A stretch of 64,000 nt of DNA, taken from assembly GCF_042219825.1 (NCBI RefSeq), contig NZ_JBHJHQ010000004.1, positions 186,001-250,000 on the forward strand. Direction: 5' to 3'. Made by a program: the position numbers and the translations under genes. Every line of letters begins with the position of its first letter. Position 1 is the stretch's first letter. A model generated the notes under the pieces. The model saw only the letters and a list, made by a program, of their open reading frames with translations. It did not search any database and had not been told where the DNA came from. Origin of the DNA: JBHJHP01 sp042219825 (GTDB taxonomy: Bacteria; Bacteroidota; Bacteroidia; Bacteroidales; UBA5342). Positions 53,210 to 62,497 of the stretch are shown here, piece by piece.

Positions 53210-54588
53210 TGCATAACGGTGGACAAAAGCAACTAACACTATCCGAATTATCATCAGTGATCAAACAGACGCTTGATGAACACCTTGAAATTTCATATTG
53301 GGTTATAGCAGAAATTGCAGAATATAAGGTCAATTCGTTTTCAGGGCATTGTTACCTTGAGTTGGTTGAAAAAGATGAACAGACCAATACTATCAGTGCC
53401 CGGATGCGGGCAACAATCTGGTCGGCTGCATTCAGAATGCTGAAGCCCTTTTTTGAAACCAGTACCGGTATTGAACTGGGAGCAGGATTAAAGGTTATGG
53501 TCAGGGGCGTGGTGGAGTACCACGAAATGTACGGAATGAGTTTAAATATCCGTGATATTGATCCTGCATATACTGTAGGAGAGATGGCCCTGAAGATGCA
53601 GCAAACTATTGATCTGCTTACAAAAGATGGTGTAATTGATATGAACCGGGAACTGGTACTTCCGGTGCTCCCCAAATCAGTGGCGGTTATATCTTCTTCC
53701 AGTGCTGCAGGCTTGCAGGATTTTATGGATCAGCTTAGTAATAATGGGTATGGTTATCACTTTCATGTTAAATTGTTTGAGGCAGTAATGCAGGGAGAAA
53801 AAGCGCCTGAATCCATAATGGATGCGTTTCACCGCGTGTTTGAATATGCTGATGTTTTTGATGCTGTAGTGGTACTAAGAGGTGGAGGTGCTGTTCTGGA
53901 CCTGAATTGTTTTAATGATTATGAACTGTGTTTCATGGCGGCTCAGTTTCCTTTACCGGTTCTTACAGGCATAGGTCATGATAAAGATGAAACGGTACTG
54001 GACCTGGTGGCTCATACCAAACTGAAAACGCCAACAGCTGTGGCAGAATTTTTAATTTCCTGCTTTTCGGATTTCGATTCACGTTTAAATGATTTGGCTG
54101 ACGGAATTTTTTCTGGAACAGAAGATATCCTGAATGACAGCAGAAACAGGCTGACGATGGCGATTTCACAAATTAAACCTGTAACGCAACAACGTATGCT
54201 GGAACATGGGTTCATTCTTGATTCATTATCGAAAGATATGCAGGCAGGTGTTCATTTAAGCATCGCGGGACAAAGAACACAGTTGAATTCATATATGAAA
54301 GAATTGCAGAAAGATTCGGTTCATTCTGCAAAGTCGAAAACTGAAGTGCTGAATCAGTTATGGTCAAAATTATATTCAGCAGTCTCACAGAAGATTGAGA
54401 ATTCCCGCCAACTTTTAGTGAAGTATGAAATTAAAGTTAATTATCAGAATCCGGTTAAGATTCTCGAAAAAGGGTATTCAATAACCAGTAAGAACGGATT
54501 GGTTGTAAATAAAGTCAGTGAACTTAAGAAGGGCGACAGGATTGTTACTATATTCTCTGATGGTAAAAAATCAAGTACCGTGGATTGA
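53209..54588 (+). CDS. xseA: Exodeoxyribonuclease VII large subunit
   Basis: 459 residues. N-terminal OB fold (LTLSELSSVIKQTLDEHLEISYWVIAEIAEY), then the nuclease core: VLPKSVAVISSSSAAGLQDFMDQL, VVLRGGGAVLDLNCFNDYELCFMAAQFPLPVLTGIGHDKDETVLDLVAHTKLKTPTAVAEFLI, a coiled coil, and the C-terminal ILEKGYSITSKNG. Single-strand DNA exonuclease. No xseB follows, which is unusual because the small-subunit gene normally sits next to it. Overlap with the protease gene suggests shared transcription. Confidence 0.93.
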   Translation: MHNGGQKQLTLSELSSVIKQTLDEHLEISYWVIAEIAEYKVNSFSGHCYLELVEKDEQTNTISARMRATIWSAAFRMLKPFFETSTGIELGAGLKVMVRGVVEYHEMYGMSLNIRDIDPAYTVGEMALKMQQTIDLLTKDGVIDMNRELVLPVLPKSVAVISSSSAAGLQDFMDQLSNNGYGYHFHVKLFEAVMQGEKAPESIMDAFHRVFEYADVFDAVVVLRGGGAVLDLNCFNDYELCFMAAQFPLPVLTGIGHDKDETVLDLVAHTKLKTPTAVAEFLISCFSDFDSRLNDLADGIFSGTEDILNDSRNRLTMAISQIKPVTQQRMLEHGFILDSLSKDMQAGVHLSIAGQRTQLNSYMKELQKDSVHSAKSKTEVLNQLWSKLYSAVSQKIENSRQLLVKYEIKVNYQNPVKILEKGYSITSKNGLVVNKVSELKKGDRIVTIFSDGKKSSTVD

Positions 54589-54593
54589 TTACT

Positions 54594-54776
54594 TTAGAGT
54601 TTTCCGTCCAGGACATCGTTAAGGATTTGTTCAATATCCGGAATACAGGTTCCACATACACTCCCGGCATCGGTTTCATCCAACACCTCGTCCAGAGTGG
54701 TCAGGTTCTTTTCCTTTATTATATTTATAAAATCATCTTTTGATATTCCAAGATGATTGCAAATTATTTCACTCAT
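54594..54776 (-). CDS. BFD-like small [2Fe-2S] protein with atypical ligand set
   Basis: 60 residues of the bacterioferritin-associated ferredoxin type: IICNHLGISKDDFINIIKEKNLTTLDEVLDETDAGSVCGTCIPDIEQIL. The usual first pair CxC reads C6-N-H8, while the second, CGTC, is intact. If His8 is a ligand the cluster would be of a Cys3His kind; otherwise the protein may not bind a cluster. It follows the receiver gene by 22 bases and converges with xseA. Confidence 0.72.
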   Translation of the reverse strand: MSEIICNHLGISKDDFINIIKEKNLTTLDEVLDETDAGSVCGTCIPDIEQILNDVLDGKL

Positions 54777-54798
54777 AAAATTTAAATTAAAAAGCCGA

Positions 54799-55176
54799 TT
54801 ATAAATAATCGGCCATTGTATCCAGTAAGAGTTTTGACTTTATCGGTTTGGACACATGGGCATTGAAACCATAGTTTCGTATTTTTTCTTCATCTTCCCG
54901 CATTGCATAGGCTGTAAGTGCAATGACAGGCATTTCACTATTCTCAGATTTTAATTTCTCCATGACCTCATATCCATCCATTTCAGGCATTCTGATATCC
55001 AGAAGTAACAAATCAGGCTTTAATCCATTTTCCAGTTGTTCAAAAACTCCCAGTCCATTTGTAACCCATGTTATGTTAATCTTTGTCTTTTTTAAAATAG
55101 CCTGAACTAACAGGAAATTGGTTTCCACATCTTCGGCAACCAAAACCTTTTTATCGTCCCATTGGTAGGTATCCAT
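54799..55176 (-). CDS. Stand-alone response regulator receiver domain
   Basis: 125 residues, only a CheY-like domain: acidic pair in VAEDVETN, phospho-acceptor Asp in [13 protein letters not shown], Thr/Ser switch ALTAYA and Lys in SKPIKSK. The [20 protein letters not shown] start looks like receivers of hybrid sensor kinases. No kinase or output domain is nearby. Confidence 0.9.
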
Positions 55177-55298
55177 ACAACTTTTTAATTCAAAAACCAG
55201 CGTAATATTAATAAAAAATTAACAGACTAAAAAAATTAATTTAGAATTTCTTAATTTAAAAAACCTTTCCGGCTTTTTTCAAACTTTAAAGCTAGACT

Positions 55299-56807
55299 TT
55301 AATTGGAATACTTTTTCATTTCTCCTTCCCAGAAATCATATAATACTTTAACCTTTAAAGTATATTCAGTGGAGTCACTATTAGGAGTTAATGTACTGTT
55401 TTCACCGCCAATAACATAGACGGTATGATCCGGAGTTAAAACAACCTGCTGGCCAGCCCTTGCAACGTAATCAAGACCAGGGAATAAATTTTCTTCTTCC
55501 AGGTCGTAACCAGACAGGAAGGTTAATCCTCCGTCTTTTGAAACCTGGATGGTATGATTCGTAACACCATCTGAATTTATTCCACCAAATAACCAAAGAT
55601 TACGGTCCAGTGTAATAAGAGTGGCATCCGACAATGTTTCCATATCTGTTTTAGGGAAATTAATCCATACGTTTTTATCTTGAAACGACCAGAACAAGCC
55701 CGAATTGCTTCCATCTGCCAATTCTCCGCCATAAACCTGACCATGATCTTCGTATTCGCATGAGGTACTGAAGCGGACAGCCATATCCGAGGGAATATTT
55801 GCTCCCTGAGACCATTCACTGCCATCAAAATACCACGCGGTATAGTCAGGTTCTGGTACTTCTCCTGATGTTGTATAGGGCATATCTTCTACAGTTGTTG
55901 CAGCTGTGTTCAGAGAACTTCCACCCCAAACAACCAATTCGTTGTTGAATACATCGGCATTTTTAAATACGGAATGCATTCCTGCCGGATATTTGGTTTT
56001 CGCCCAGTTCAACCCATCTGGAGTACTCCATATTTCTTCGTTTGCCGTAAACGTGTGCGAACTGCTATCCCAGCCAATGTATCCAATGATGTAGGCTTTT
56101 CCGTTATATACTTTAACAGTGTGGTATATGCCGTTAGGAAAATCTCCACGTATACTTACATTTTGCCATGTTATTCCGTTATCTGATGAATATAATGTTG
56201 TCAGGACTTCATCTGTTTCGGGATCAATATTTCCGGATAAAACAAATAATTTATCATTTAAATAAAACGATTCAGAATAAGCGGTCAGACCGGTAGGGAT
56301 GCTGTCGGAGAGCTGCGCCCAGGTCATTGAACCCGGATATGTTTTATTGGCATTAATCACCACATGGTAAAATGTAAGATGATTTCCATCCTGTGAAAGT
56401 ACTTTTAGCAAAACAGTATCCGAAAAGTCAATTGCAGTTTTACCGGATGTAATAGAAGTAGTAATAAGAGAATCGATCATCACACTGTCTACCTCAACTT
56501 TTTCCATGTGTTGCCAGTATATTCCGGCTTGACCCTCTGCCACAAAAACAGGTACCAGGGGATCTTTCAATGAACCGTAGGGGAACACTTCATACGGGTT
56601 GGTTATTAATCCTGTATCTTCTTCTGTTGCAGGTTGTGTTATAATAAATTCAATATTTGATACTTCTATGGCATTATTCTGATCCGGAATATAGAAAGAA
56701 GTCATGATACCTTTGTCGGAATAAGTGACTGTATTATTGAAACAGGATGTCAAAGTGAAAATTATTGCTGTTATAAGCAGGAGTGTCCAAAGTTTAGTGT
56801 TTGTCAT
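55299..56807 (-). CDS. Lipoprotein with kelch-like beta-propeller
   Basis: 502 residues. Signal ITAIIFTLTSC (lipobox). A beta domain (about 25-150) is followed by repeated propeller blades with GGINSDG, YVIGGENS, LFVLSGN and SSDNGITW / SKDGGLTF motifs, the last two like BNR/Asp-box turns. I associate this layout with DUF6242-type surface lipoproteins of Bacteroidota. Function unknown. Confidence 0.78.
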   Translation of the reverse strand: MTNTKLWTLLLITAIIFTLTSCFNNTVTYSDKGIMTSFYIPDQNNAIEVSNIEFIITQPATEEDTGLITNPYEVFPYGSLKDPLVPVFVAEGQAGIYWQHMEKVEVDSVMIDSLITTSITSGKTAIDFSDTVLLKVLSQDGNHLTFYHVVINANKTYPGSMTWAQLSDSIPTGLTAYSESFYLNDKLFVLSGNIDPETDEVLTTLYSSDNGITWQNVSIRGDFPNGIYHTVKVYNGKAYIIGYIGWDSSSHTFTANEEIWSTPDGLNWAKTKYPAGMHSVFKNADVFNNELVVWGGSSLNTAATTVEDMPYTTSGEVPEPDYTAWYFDGSEWSQGANIPSDMAVRFSTSCEYEDHGQVYGGELADGSNSGLFWSFQDKNVWINFPKTDMETLSDATLITLDRNLWLFGGINSDGVTNHTIQVSKDGGLTFLSGYDLEEENLFPGLDYVARAGQQVVLTPDHTVYVIGGENSTLTPNSDSTEYTLKVKVLYDFWEGEMKKYSN

Positions 56808-56967
56808 TTTTTATTATTTGTTTGCAAACCTATTAATAATTTTAATTCTACAAAAATAACTGTTTTTCGCTTATAATATTTTGTTGATTAAATATTAAAA
56901 ACCTTCACTGCTGTAATGTTGGGATTACGTTCTGAATTTCAGAAATTTGCTGAAAACAATCACCGAT

Positions 56968-59718
56968 ATGTTACGCAGGATCCTTTATTTTCTTTCTGTC
57001 ATTTTGTTGGCTCTTGTAATTATACTGTTTTATAGACGATTAAATGAAAAGCCTGTCAAAGAATTGGACAACCATATGTTTCAGGCTATTCCATCTGACG
57101 CAGCTTTTATTATTACGTCTGAGTCGATGATTAGTTTCATAAGCGAACTTGAAACGCAGAATTTAGTTTGGAAAGACCTGATTAAAACACCAATGATCGG
57201 AAAAATTTCTAAAAGTTTAACAGTTTTAGATTCCCTTCTAAGTAGTAAATCTGAATTGAAAGCGGGTCTTGATAACAGCGAGATAGCGGTCTCTTATCAG
57301 GTGACAGGAAAGGATGATGTGGTTCCGCTTGTTGTCATTCCTGTTCTTGCCAAAATATCTTCTGCGAACATGAAAAGTTTCATTAACAACAATTCACAAG
57401 GCACCAGGACGGATAAGAAATACGATAACATAACCATTTATAATTTTATTGACAGCAGTGGATATTCAGGATATTATGTATATGATAACTACCTGGTCTG
57501 GAGTTCGTCTGAAATTGCCCTGGAAAGAAGTGCCCGGGAGTTTCAGAATAAAGCTGGAGTTACCATTAAAAAGGGTTTTAATGAGATATTTGCTACAAGG
57601 GGATCGAATGCACTGGCAACTGTTTTTATTAATACAGACGAACTAATGTCCATGTTAAAACCTGTAGCTTCAAAACCATTGGTTAATAAGCTGGAACAAA
57701 TTGCCGGAGATAACAGCTGGTTTGGTGTTGATGTAAGTCTTCAGAGTAACCTGCTTTCTTTTATGGGATTTTATTCCATAAATAACTCAAACTATGTTTC
57801 AGCTTTCAAGGGACAAAAACCTTCAGAAATCAATATTCTGGATGTTGTGCCTGTTGGTGCGCAGCAGTTCTCTGTAGCAAACATTAGTGACTTGAACCTT
57901 TTTCGAAGTAACTATAAAAAATATCTGGAAGCACAAAATAAGCTGGAAGCCTATAATATATGGATCAACAAGACCGGAGATCTTCTGGGGCAAAATCCGG
58001 AATTGTTTGCAGATGATTTCTTCAGTGGTGAATTTCTGAAGGTCACTTATGCCGGGTATACCAATAATAAAAGAAATTCCTATCTGATTGCTAAAGTTAA
58101 GGGAAACAGTCTTGCAGAAAATGCCCTGAACGGAAAAATAAAATATTATGCGGAAAAGGAACGCAAAAAGCCTAAGGCTTTTATCGATGAACTCAGGATT
58201 GACAAAGATTTACAATATATCTGTTACGATTTTGACCTGTCTGAAATGATTGGCATTCTGTACGGGAATATTTTAAAAAGTGACGATCTTCATTTCTGGG
58301 CACTCTATGACAATTATCTTTTTGCAGCACCGAGCAAAAAAGTCCTGAAGGATATTATTTATGCCAATGTTCTCGGTAAAACATTGCCCAGACAGTCGTA
58401 TTTTGATGATTTCTACCACAATCTTTCCATCTCTTATAACCTGTTGTTTTATCAGGACAGCAGATCGATACCGCTGACATCAAAAGATTCCTGGAGTGAA
58501 TCATTCTATAAATCTCTTCCGGGAAATAACGACGTATTTTCGAATCTTAACGGAATAGGATTTCAGGTTGATGCTTCCGGTAAATTTCCATACGTTAATA
58601 TGATAATGGACTATTCAGGTCAGCAAAAGTCTGATGCTGAAACTATCTGGCAAAGTCTTCTGGATACAAGTTTCATCATGAAACCGGCTTTGGTATTGAA
58701 TCATTATACCAAAGAGAACGAAATTTTTGTTCAGGATTTGAAGCATACAATATATCTCATTAATCCTTCCGGCAGAATTTTATGGAAGAAGTCGCTGGGT
58801 GAACCAATAATAAGCGAAATATATCAGGTTGACAGCTATAAAAACGGCAAATTGCAGCTTCTGTTTAACACAGCGACCCGGTTAATAATGCTCGACAGGA
58901 ACGGTAATTATGTGGAACGGTATCCTGTTAAGCTACCTTCCGGGGCAACAACGGGTCTTGGATTGGCAGATTATGATAACAGCCGAAATTACAGGATATT
59001 TATACCTGTTAAGGATCGCAGAATATTGCTTTATTCAGTGGATGGGAACAGGGTTAAAGGCTGGAATTTCGGTAAGACGGATCACGAAGTATTACGTCCG
59101 GTTCAACATATAAGATTTGGTAAAAGAGATTATATTCTTTGTGCGGACAGAAACCGGGTATACATTCTTGACAGACAGGGAAAAGAACGTGTAACGCTTT
59201 CGGATCAGTTCAGTAAAAATGAGAATGTGGACTTCTACCCACTTGCCAAAGGCCCGGGAGGTGCAGAAGCGATACTGACCGGTGACACTCAGGGTAACCT
59301 TGTGACCATAATGATGTCAGGGGTGGTGAACAAACGTAAATTACCACTGAAAACCCAAACATATCAAATGGTAGTTGAAAATATAGATGGGAGTGGCGGT
59401 ACCGAGATTATTACTGTTGAAGGCACATCGATGAAAGTTTTCGATTATACGGGTAACCTGCTATTCGAACGCGTATTCCCAAACAATATAACTGACTGTC
59501 CCAATATATATAAATTTTCTGCACGCGATTATAAAATTGGAATAGTGGACAGGATACAGCAAAACATTTATTTGTTTAATAATGACGGTTCTGAAAAAAG
59601 TGGATTCCCGCTGACAGGCAATACGCCATTTTCCATCGGATTTTTAAAATCTTCGGGAAGTTTTAATCTGATTGTTGGAGGAAGGGATAACTACATTTAT
59701 AATTATATTGTAAAATAG
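56968..59718 (+). CDS. Large membrane-anchored protein, propeller-like C-terminus
   Basis: About 916 residues. One N-terminal membrane helix (ILYFLSVILLALVIILFY). Residues 30-580 form a domain like DUF3352 (IPSDAAFIITSESMISFISEL ... YLVWSSSEIALERSAREFQNK ... YLFAAPSKKVLKDIIYANV). The last 330 residues have repeated PQQ/propeller blades (NEIFVQDLKHTIYLINPSGRILWKKSL; YILCADRNRVYILDRQGKERVTL; GNLVTIMMSG; NYIYNYIV). ATG at 56968 is chosen; TTG at 56947 precedes it. Probably periplasmic; function unknown. Confidence 0.72.
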   Translation: MLRRILYFLSVILLALVIILFYRRLNEKPVKELDNHMFQAIPSDAAFIITSESMISFISELETQNLVWKDLIKTPMIGKISKSLTVLDSLLSSKSELKAGLDNSEIAVSYQVTGKDDVVPLVVIPVLAKISSANMKSFINNNSQGTRTDKKYDNITIYNFIDSSGYSGYYVYDNYLVWSSSEIALERSAREFQNKAGVTIKKGFNEIFATRGSNALATVFINTDELMSMLKPVASKPLVNKLEQIAGDNSWFGVDVSLQSNLLSFMGFYSINNSNYVSAFKGQKPSEINILDVVPVGAQQFSVANISDLNLFRSNYKKYLEAQNKLEAYNIWINKTGDLLGQNPELFADDFFSGEFLKVTYAGYTNNKRNSYLIAKVKGNSLAENALNGKIKYYAEKERKKPKAFIDELRIDKDLQYICYDFDLSEMIGILYGNILKSDDLHFWALYDNYLFAAPSKKVLKDIIYANVLGKTLPRQSYFDDFYHNLSISYNLLFYQDSRSIPLTSKDSWSESFYKSLPGNNDVFSNLNGIGFQVDASGKFPYVNMIMDYSGQQKSDAETIWQSLLDTSFIMKPALVLNHYTKENEIFVQDLKHTIYLINPSGRILWKKSLGEPIISEIYQVDSYKNGKLQLLFNTATRLIMLDRNGNYVERYPVKLPSGATTGLGLADYDNSRNYRIFIPVKDRRILLYSVDGNRVKGWNFGKTDHEVLRPVQHIRFGKRDYILCADRNRVYILDRQGKERVTLSDQFSKNENVDFYPLAKGPGGAEAILTGDTQGNLVTIMMSGVVNKRKLPLKTQTYQMVVENIDGSGGTEIITVEGTSMKVFDYTGNLLFERVFPNNITDCPNIYKFSARDYKIGIVDRIQQNIYLFNNDGSEKSGFPLTGNTPFSIGFLKSSGSFNLIVGGRDNYIYNYIVK

Positions 59719-59797
59719 CTTTAATCCATCCGCTTTTATAATTCACATGCAATTGCATTTATGGGAATTTATGCGTACTTTTCACGGGTAAAATCCC

Positions 59798-61444
59798 ATG
59801 ATGATGAAAAAGAAACTGAACAAAATCTTTAGTGATACCCTGAGATTAAACTGGAGTCTAAATGCTTTTTCTGACTATGAAGGTTCAACCTATGCCTACA
59901 GTGATGTTGCTAAACATATGGAGTTGTTCCATTCGCTGTTTAAAGATGCCGGTATAAATTCTGGTGATAAAATAATTTTATTAGGAAGAAATACTGCCAA
60001 CTGGGCAATCTCATATATTACTATTGTTTCGTATGGTGCGGTAGTGGTTCCCATTTTACCGGATTTTAAACCTGACGACGTGCATTATATTGTTAACCAT
60101 TCAGAAGCTGTACTGATGATAGTTTCGGATGCGTTGGCAAAACCCTTGGATATGGCTCAGATGAAAAAGGTTAAAACTACAATTTCGCTGGATTCATTTG
60201 ACGTGACATGGGAACGACGTGGACAAAAGGTTGCCAGGTTACTGGCTGAAAAAAGAGGAGCTGATAAAGAGGATGAAGCGACACAACCTAATATTAAGCT
60301 GGATGAATTTCCCGAGAATGATCTGGCTGTGTTGTCCTATACTTCGGGAACCACAGGTTTTTCAAAAGGGGTGATGATCAGTCGGAATAATCTGGTGTCG
60401 AATATAATCTTTGCACAGGAGCACATGCCTTTGGAGGCTGGGAATAAAATTTGTTCCTTCCTGCCGATGGCGCATATTTATGGTCAATTATTCGAATTTT
60501 TATTCCCGTTCAGTCTGGGTTGTCATACAACCTTCATCGACCGAATGCCTTCGCCACAGATGGTAACCAAAGCCTTTGGTGAAATAAAGCCTCATCTTAT
60601 TCTTTCGGTTCCGTTGGTACTGGAAAAAGTGTATAAAAAGCGAATTGCACCGGCTCTTGAAAAGGGGTCAATAAAATTTATGTTGAAGATTCCAGGTCTG
60701 AATAAAGTTGTCTACAACAAAGTACGGAAGCAGCTGACAGAAAGCTTTGGCGGAAAATTTTATGAAATTGTAATAGGTGGTGCACCTATGAACAAGGAAA
60801 TTGAAGACTTCCTCCGTAAAATTAAATTCCATTTCACTATTGGATACGGTATGACAGAATGTGCCCCTTTAATCAGTTATGATGCGTGGGATACTACACA
60901 GCCGTATTCTGCTGGAAAGGTGGTAGACCGTATGGTGGTTAAGATAGACTCGGATGATCCGTATAATGTGGTGGGCGAAATTCTGACAAAAGGTGAAAAT
61001 GTAATGCTTGGCTACTATAAGGATGAGAAGAGTACAAAAGCCACCATTGACAAAGACGGATGGTTGCATACCGGCGACCTTGGAGTGATTGATAAAAACG
61101 ATTTTGTTTATATCAGAGGGAGAAGCAAAAATATGATTCTGGGTGCTAACGGAAAAAACATTTATCCCGAAGAGATAGAAAACCGCATTAACAATATGCC
61201 ATTGGTAATGGAAAGCCTTGTGGTAGAACGCAACAGTCAGTTGGTAGCTTTGGTATTTGCTGATCAGGATGTATTAAAAACAGAAGGAATTACCGCAGAA
61301 GCTCTTCCCGAAAAAATGGAAGAGATGCGTAAAGAGGTCAATAAATCACTTCCGAAGTACGAACAGCTGCAAAAAGTTGAAATTCAGAAGGAAGAGTTCG
61401 AAAAGACACCCAAAAGAAGCATAAAGCGGTTTATGTACAGTTAA
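59798..61444 (+). CDS. AMP-forming long-chain acyl-CoA synthetase-like ligase
   Basis: 548 residues. VLSYTSGTTGFSKGVMISRNNL is the ATP/AMP loop, FLPMAHIYGQLFEFLFPFSLG, GYGMTECAPLISYD, and LHTGDLGVIDKNDFVYIRGRSKNMILGANGKNIYPEEIE are the remaining core motifs; KTPKRSIKRFMY includes the C-terminal Lys. It adenylates a fatty or other carboxylic acid and joins it to CoA or ACP. Three ATG codons in a row start it; no strong ribosome binding site is seen. The nearby TetR-fabF pair suggests fatty-acid metabolism in this area. Confidence 0.9.
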   Translation: MMMKKKLNKIFSDTLRLNWSLNAFSDYEGSTYAYSDVAKHMELFHSLFKDAGINSGDKIILLGRNTANWAISYITIVSYGAVVVPILPDFKPDDVHYIVNHSEAVLMIVSDALAKPLDMAQMKKVKTTISLDSFDVTWERRGQKVARLLAEKRGADKEDEATQPNIKLDEFPENDLAVLSYTSGTTGFSKGVMISRNNLVSNIIFAQEHMPLEAGNKICSFLPMAHIYGQLFEFLFPFSLGCHTTFIDRMPSPQMVTKAFGEIKPHLILSVPLVLEKVYKKRIAPALEKGSIKFMLKIPGLNKVVYNKVRKQLTESFGGKFYEIVIGGAPMNKEIEDFLRKIKFHFTIGYGMTECAPLISYDAWDTTQPYSAGKVVDRMVVKIDSDDPYNVVGEILTKGENVMLGYYKDEKSTKATIDKDGWLHTGDLGVIDKNDFVYIRGRSKNMILGANGKNIYPEEIENRINNMPLVMESLVVERNSQLVALVFADQDVLKTEGITAEALPEKMEEMRKEVNKSLPKYEQLQKVEIQKEEFEKTPKRSIKRFMYS

Positions 61445-61818
61445 AACAGTGAGACTGTGATTCCAGCGAAGTGAACTGAAATTACAAAGTCGAACTGATC
61501 CCGGGCTTTTGTAGAGGGATCAATGGATTTTATTCCCCACCTCTTGGGCGTTTAAACGAATAATTCCTTATTGATAACCCGTTTACTCTGCGGCGGGGGC
61601 ATTCATTCCTGAGGCTGAATGGTATATCTTATCGGGAGGATCTGTACCACAACTTTTCAAAAAGGATAATCTTCCAGGCCTGTCGGAAATATGGGTAAAC
61701 TTTAAACCACTTCATAAAGATATCTTAATTTAGGTGGGCGCTATTTTCATATTATCATTTACTTGATGAGTTTCCCATCTGAAAGAATATTCAAAACATA
61801 AAAAGTCATAAATTTTTT
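61445..61818. other. Intergenic region without recognised features
   Basis: About 370 bases between the ligase and the TetR gene. CGAACTGATCCCGGGC at about 61490 recalls the GAACTGATCCCGAC string after gdhA (26229). I see no gene, RNA or clear terminator. Confidence 0.4.
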
Positions 61819-61842
61819 TATACTTACTAATTAGTAAGTATA
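61819..61842. promoter_or_regulatory. 24-base perfect palindromic operator overlapping the tetR-like promoter
   Basis: The palindrome is centred at ACTAATTAGT, with outer arms TATACTT and AAGTATA. It overlaps a TATATTTG -7 box (61839-61846), 23 bases before the regulator ATG. A 21-of-24 match stands before fabF at 62444-62467, with its right half identical. Confidence 0.8.
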
Positions 61843-61868
61843 TTTGCATGTAATAAAATTGAATAATC

Positions 61869-62429
61869 ATGTCCGGTACCAGAGAAAGGATTATTGAGTT
61901 GGGTGAAGACCTTATAAGAACGAAAGGTTATAATGCATTTAGCTATCAGGATATTTCTTCTGAATTAGGCATTAAAAATGCAGCGATTCATTACTACTTT
62001 CCGGCAAAAGCTAATTTAGGAACAAGTATTATTAAGACAAATATCCAACGCTTTGAAGAAATGGTGGACAATATGCATAGCAGAGGATTTGATGAAGTTC
62101 AACAGCTAAATACCTTTATAAAAATTTATTTAAAGAGTCATCGGGAGAAAAAGGTGTGCTTAGTAGGGGCGTTAAGTCCTGCGTTTGACACACTAAATGA
62201 AGTCACGCAAAAGGAACTCAACAAAATGATTACGTTAATACTTCAATGGCTTTCAGATATTCTCAATACCGGAAAGCAAAAGGGATTGTTTGCATTTGAT
62301 GAATCACCTGAAAACAAAGCTGCAATTATTTTTTCAGGTTTAGTTGCCAGCTTACAGCTTTCTAAGGTTATTAATACGATTGATTATAAAAATATGTGCC
62401 TTTCCATTGAAGAGAGTGTAAAAGTCTAA
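61869..62429 (+). CDS. TetR/AcrR family transcription regulator
   Basis: 186 residues. N-terminal HTH: RERIIELGEDLIRTKGYNAFSYQDISSELGIKNAAIHYYFPAKANLGTSII, the standard TetR DNA-binding domain; the C-terminal helical ligand domain is not specific. The operator at 61819 covers its own promoter and a second copy precedes fabF, so self-control and control of fabF are likely. Ligand unknown; an acyl-CoA or fatty acid would suit the neighbours. Confidence 0.92.
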   Translation: MSGTRERIIELGEDLIRTKGYNAFSYQDISSELGIKNAAIHYYFPAKANLGTSIIKTNIQRFEEMVDNMHSRGFDEVQQLNTFIKIYLKSHREKKVCLVGALSPAFDTLNEVTQKELNKMITLILQWLSDILNTGKQKGLFAFDESPENKAAIIFSGLVASLQLSKVINTIDYKNMCLSIEESVKV

Positions 62430-62443
62430 AAAAATTTATCCGA

Positions 62444-62467
62444 TAAACTTATTTATTAGTAAGTATA
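62444..62467. promoter_or_regulatory. Second TetR operator, upstream of fabF
   Basis: Right half TTAGTAAGTATA (62456-62467) is identical to the operator at 61819-61842; left half matches 9 of 12. A TATATTGTG promoter-like box overlaps its right end, 31 bases before the fabF ATG. Confidence 0.72.
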
Positions 62468-62497
62468 TTGTGATTCGTTCAGCATAAAATAATATAA

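Noticed and set aside
54594..54776. xseB (exonuclease VII small subunit)
   Set aside because: Position after xseA suggested it, but it is on the other strand and has the BFD-type CGTC motif.
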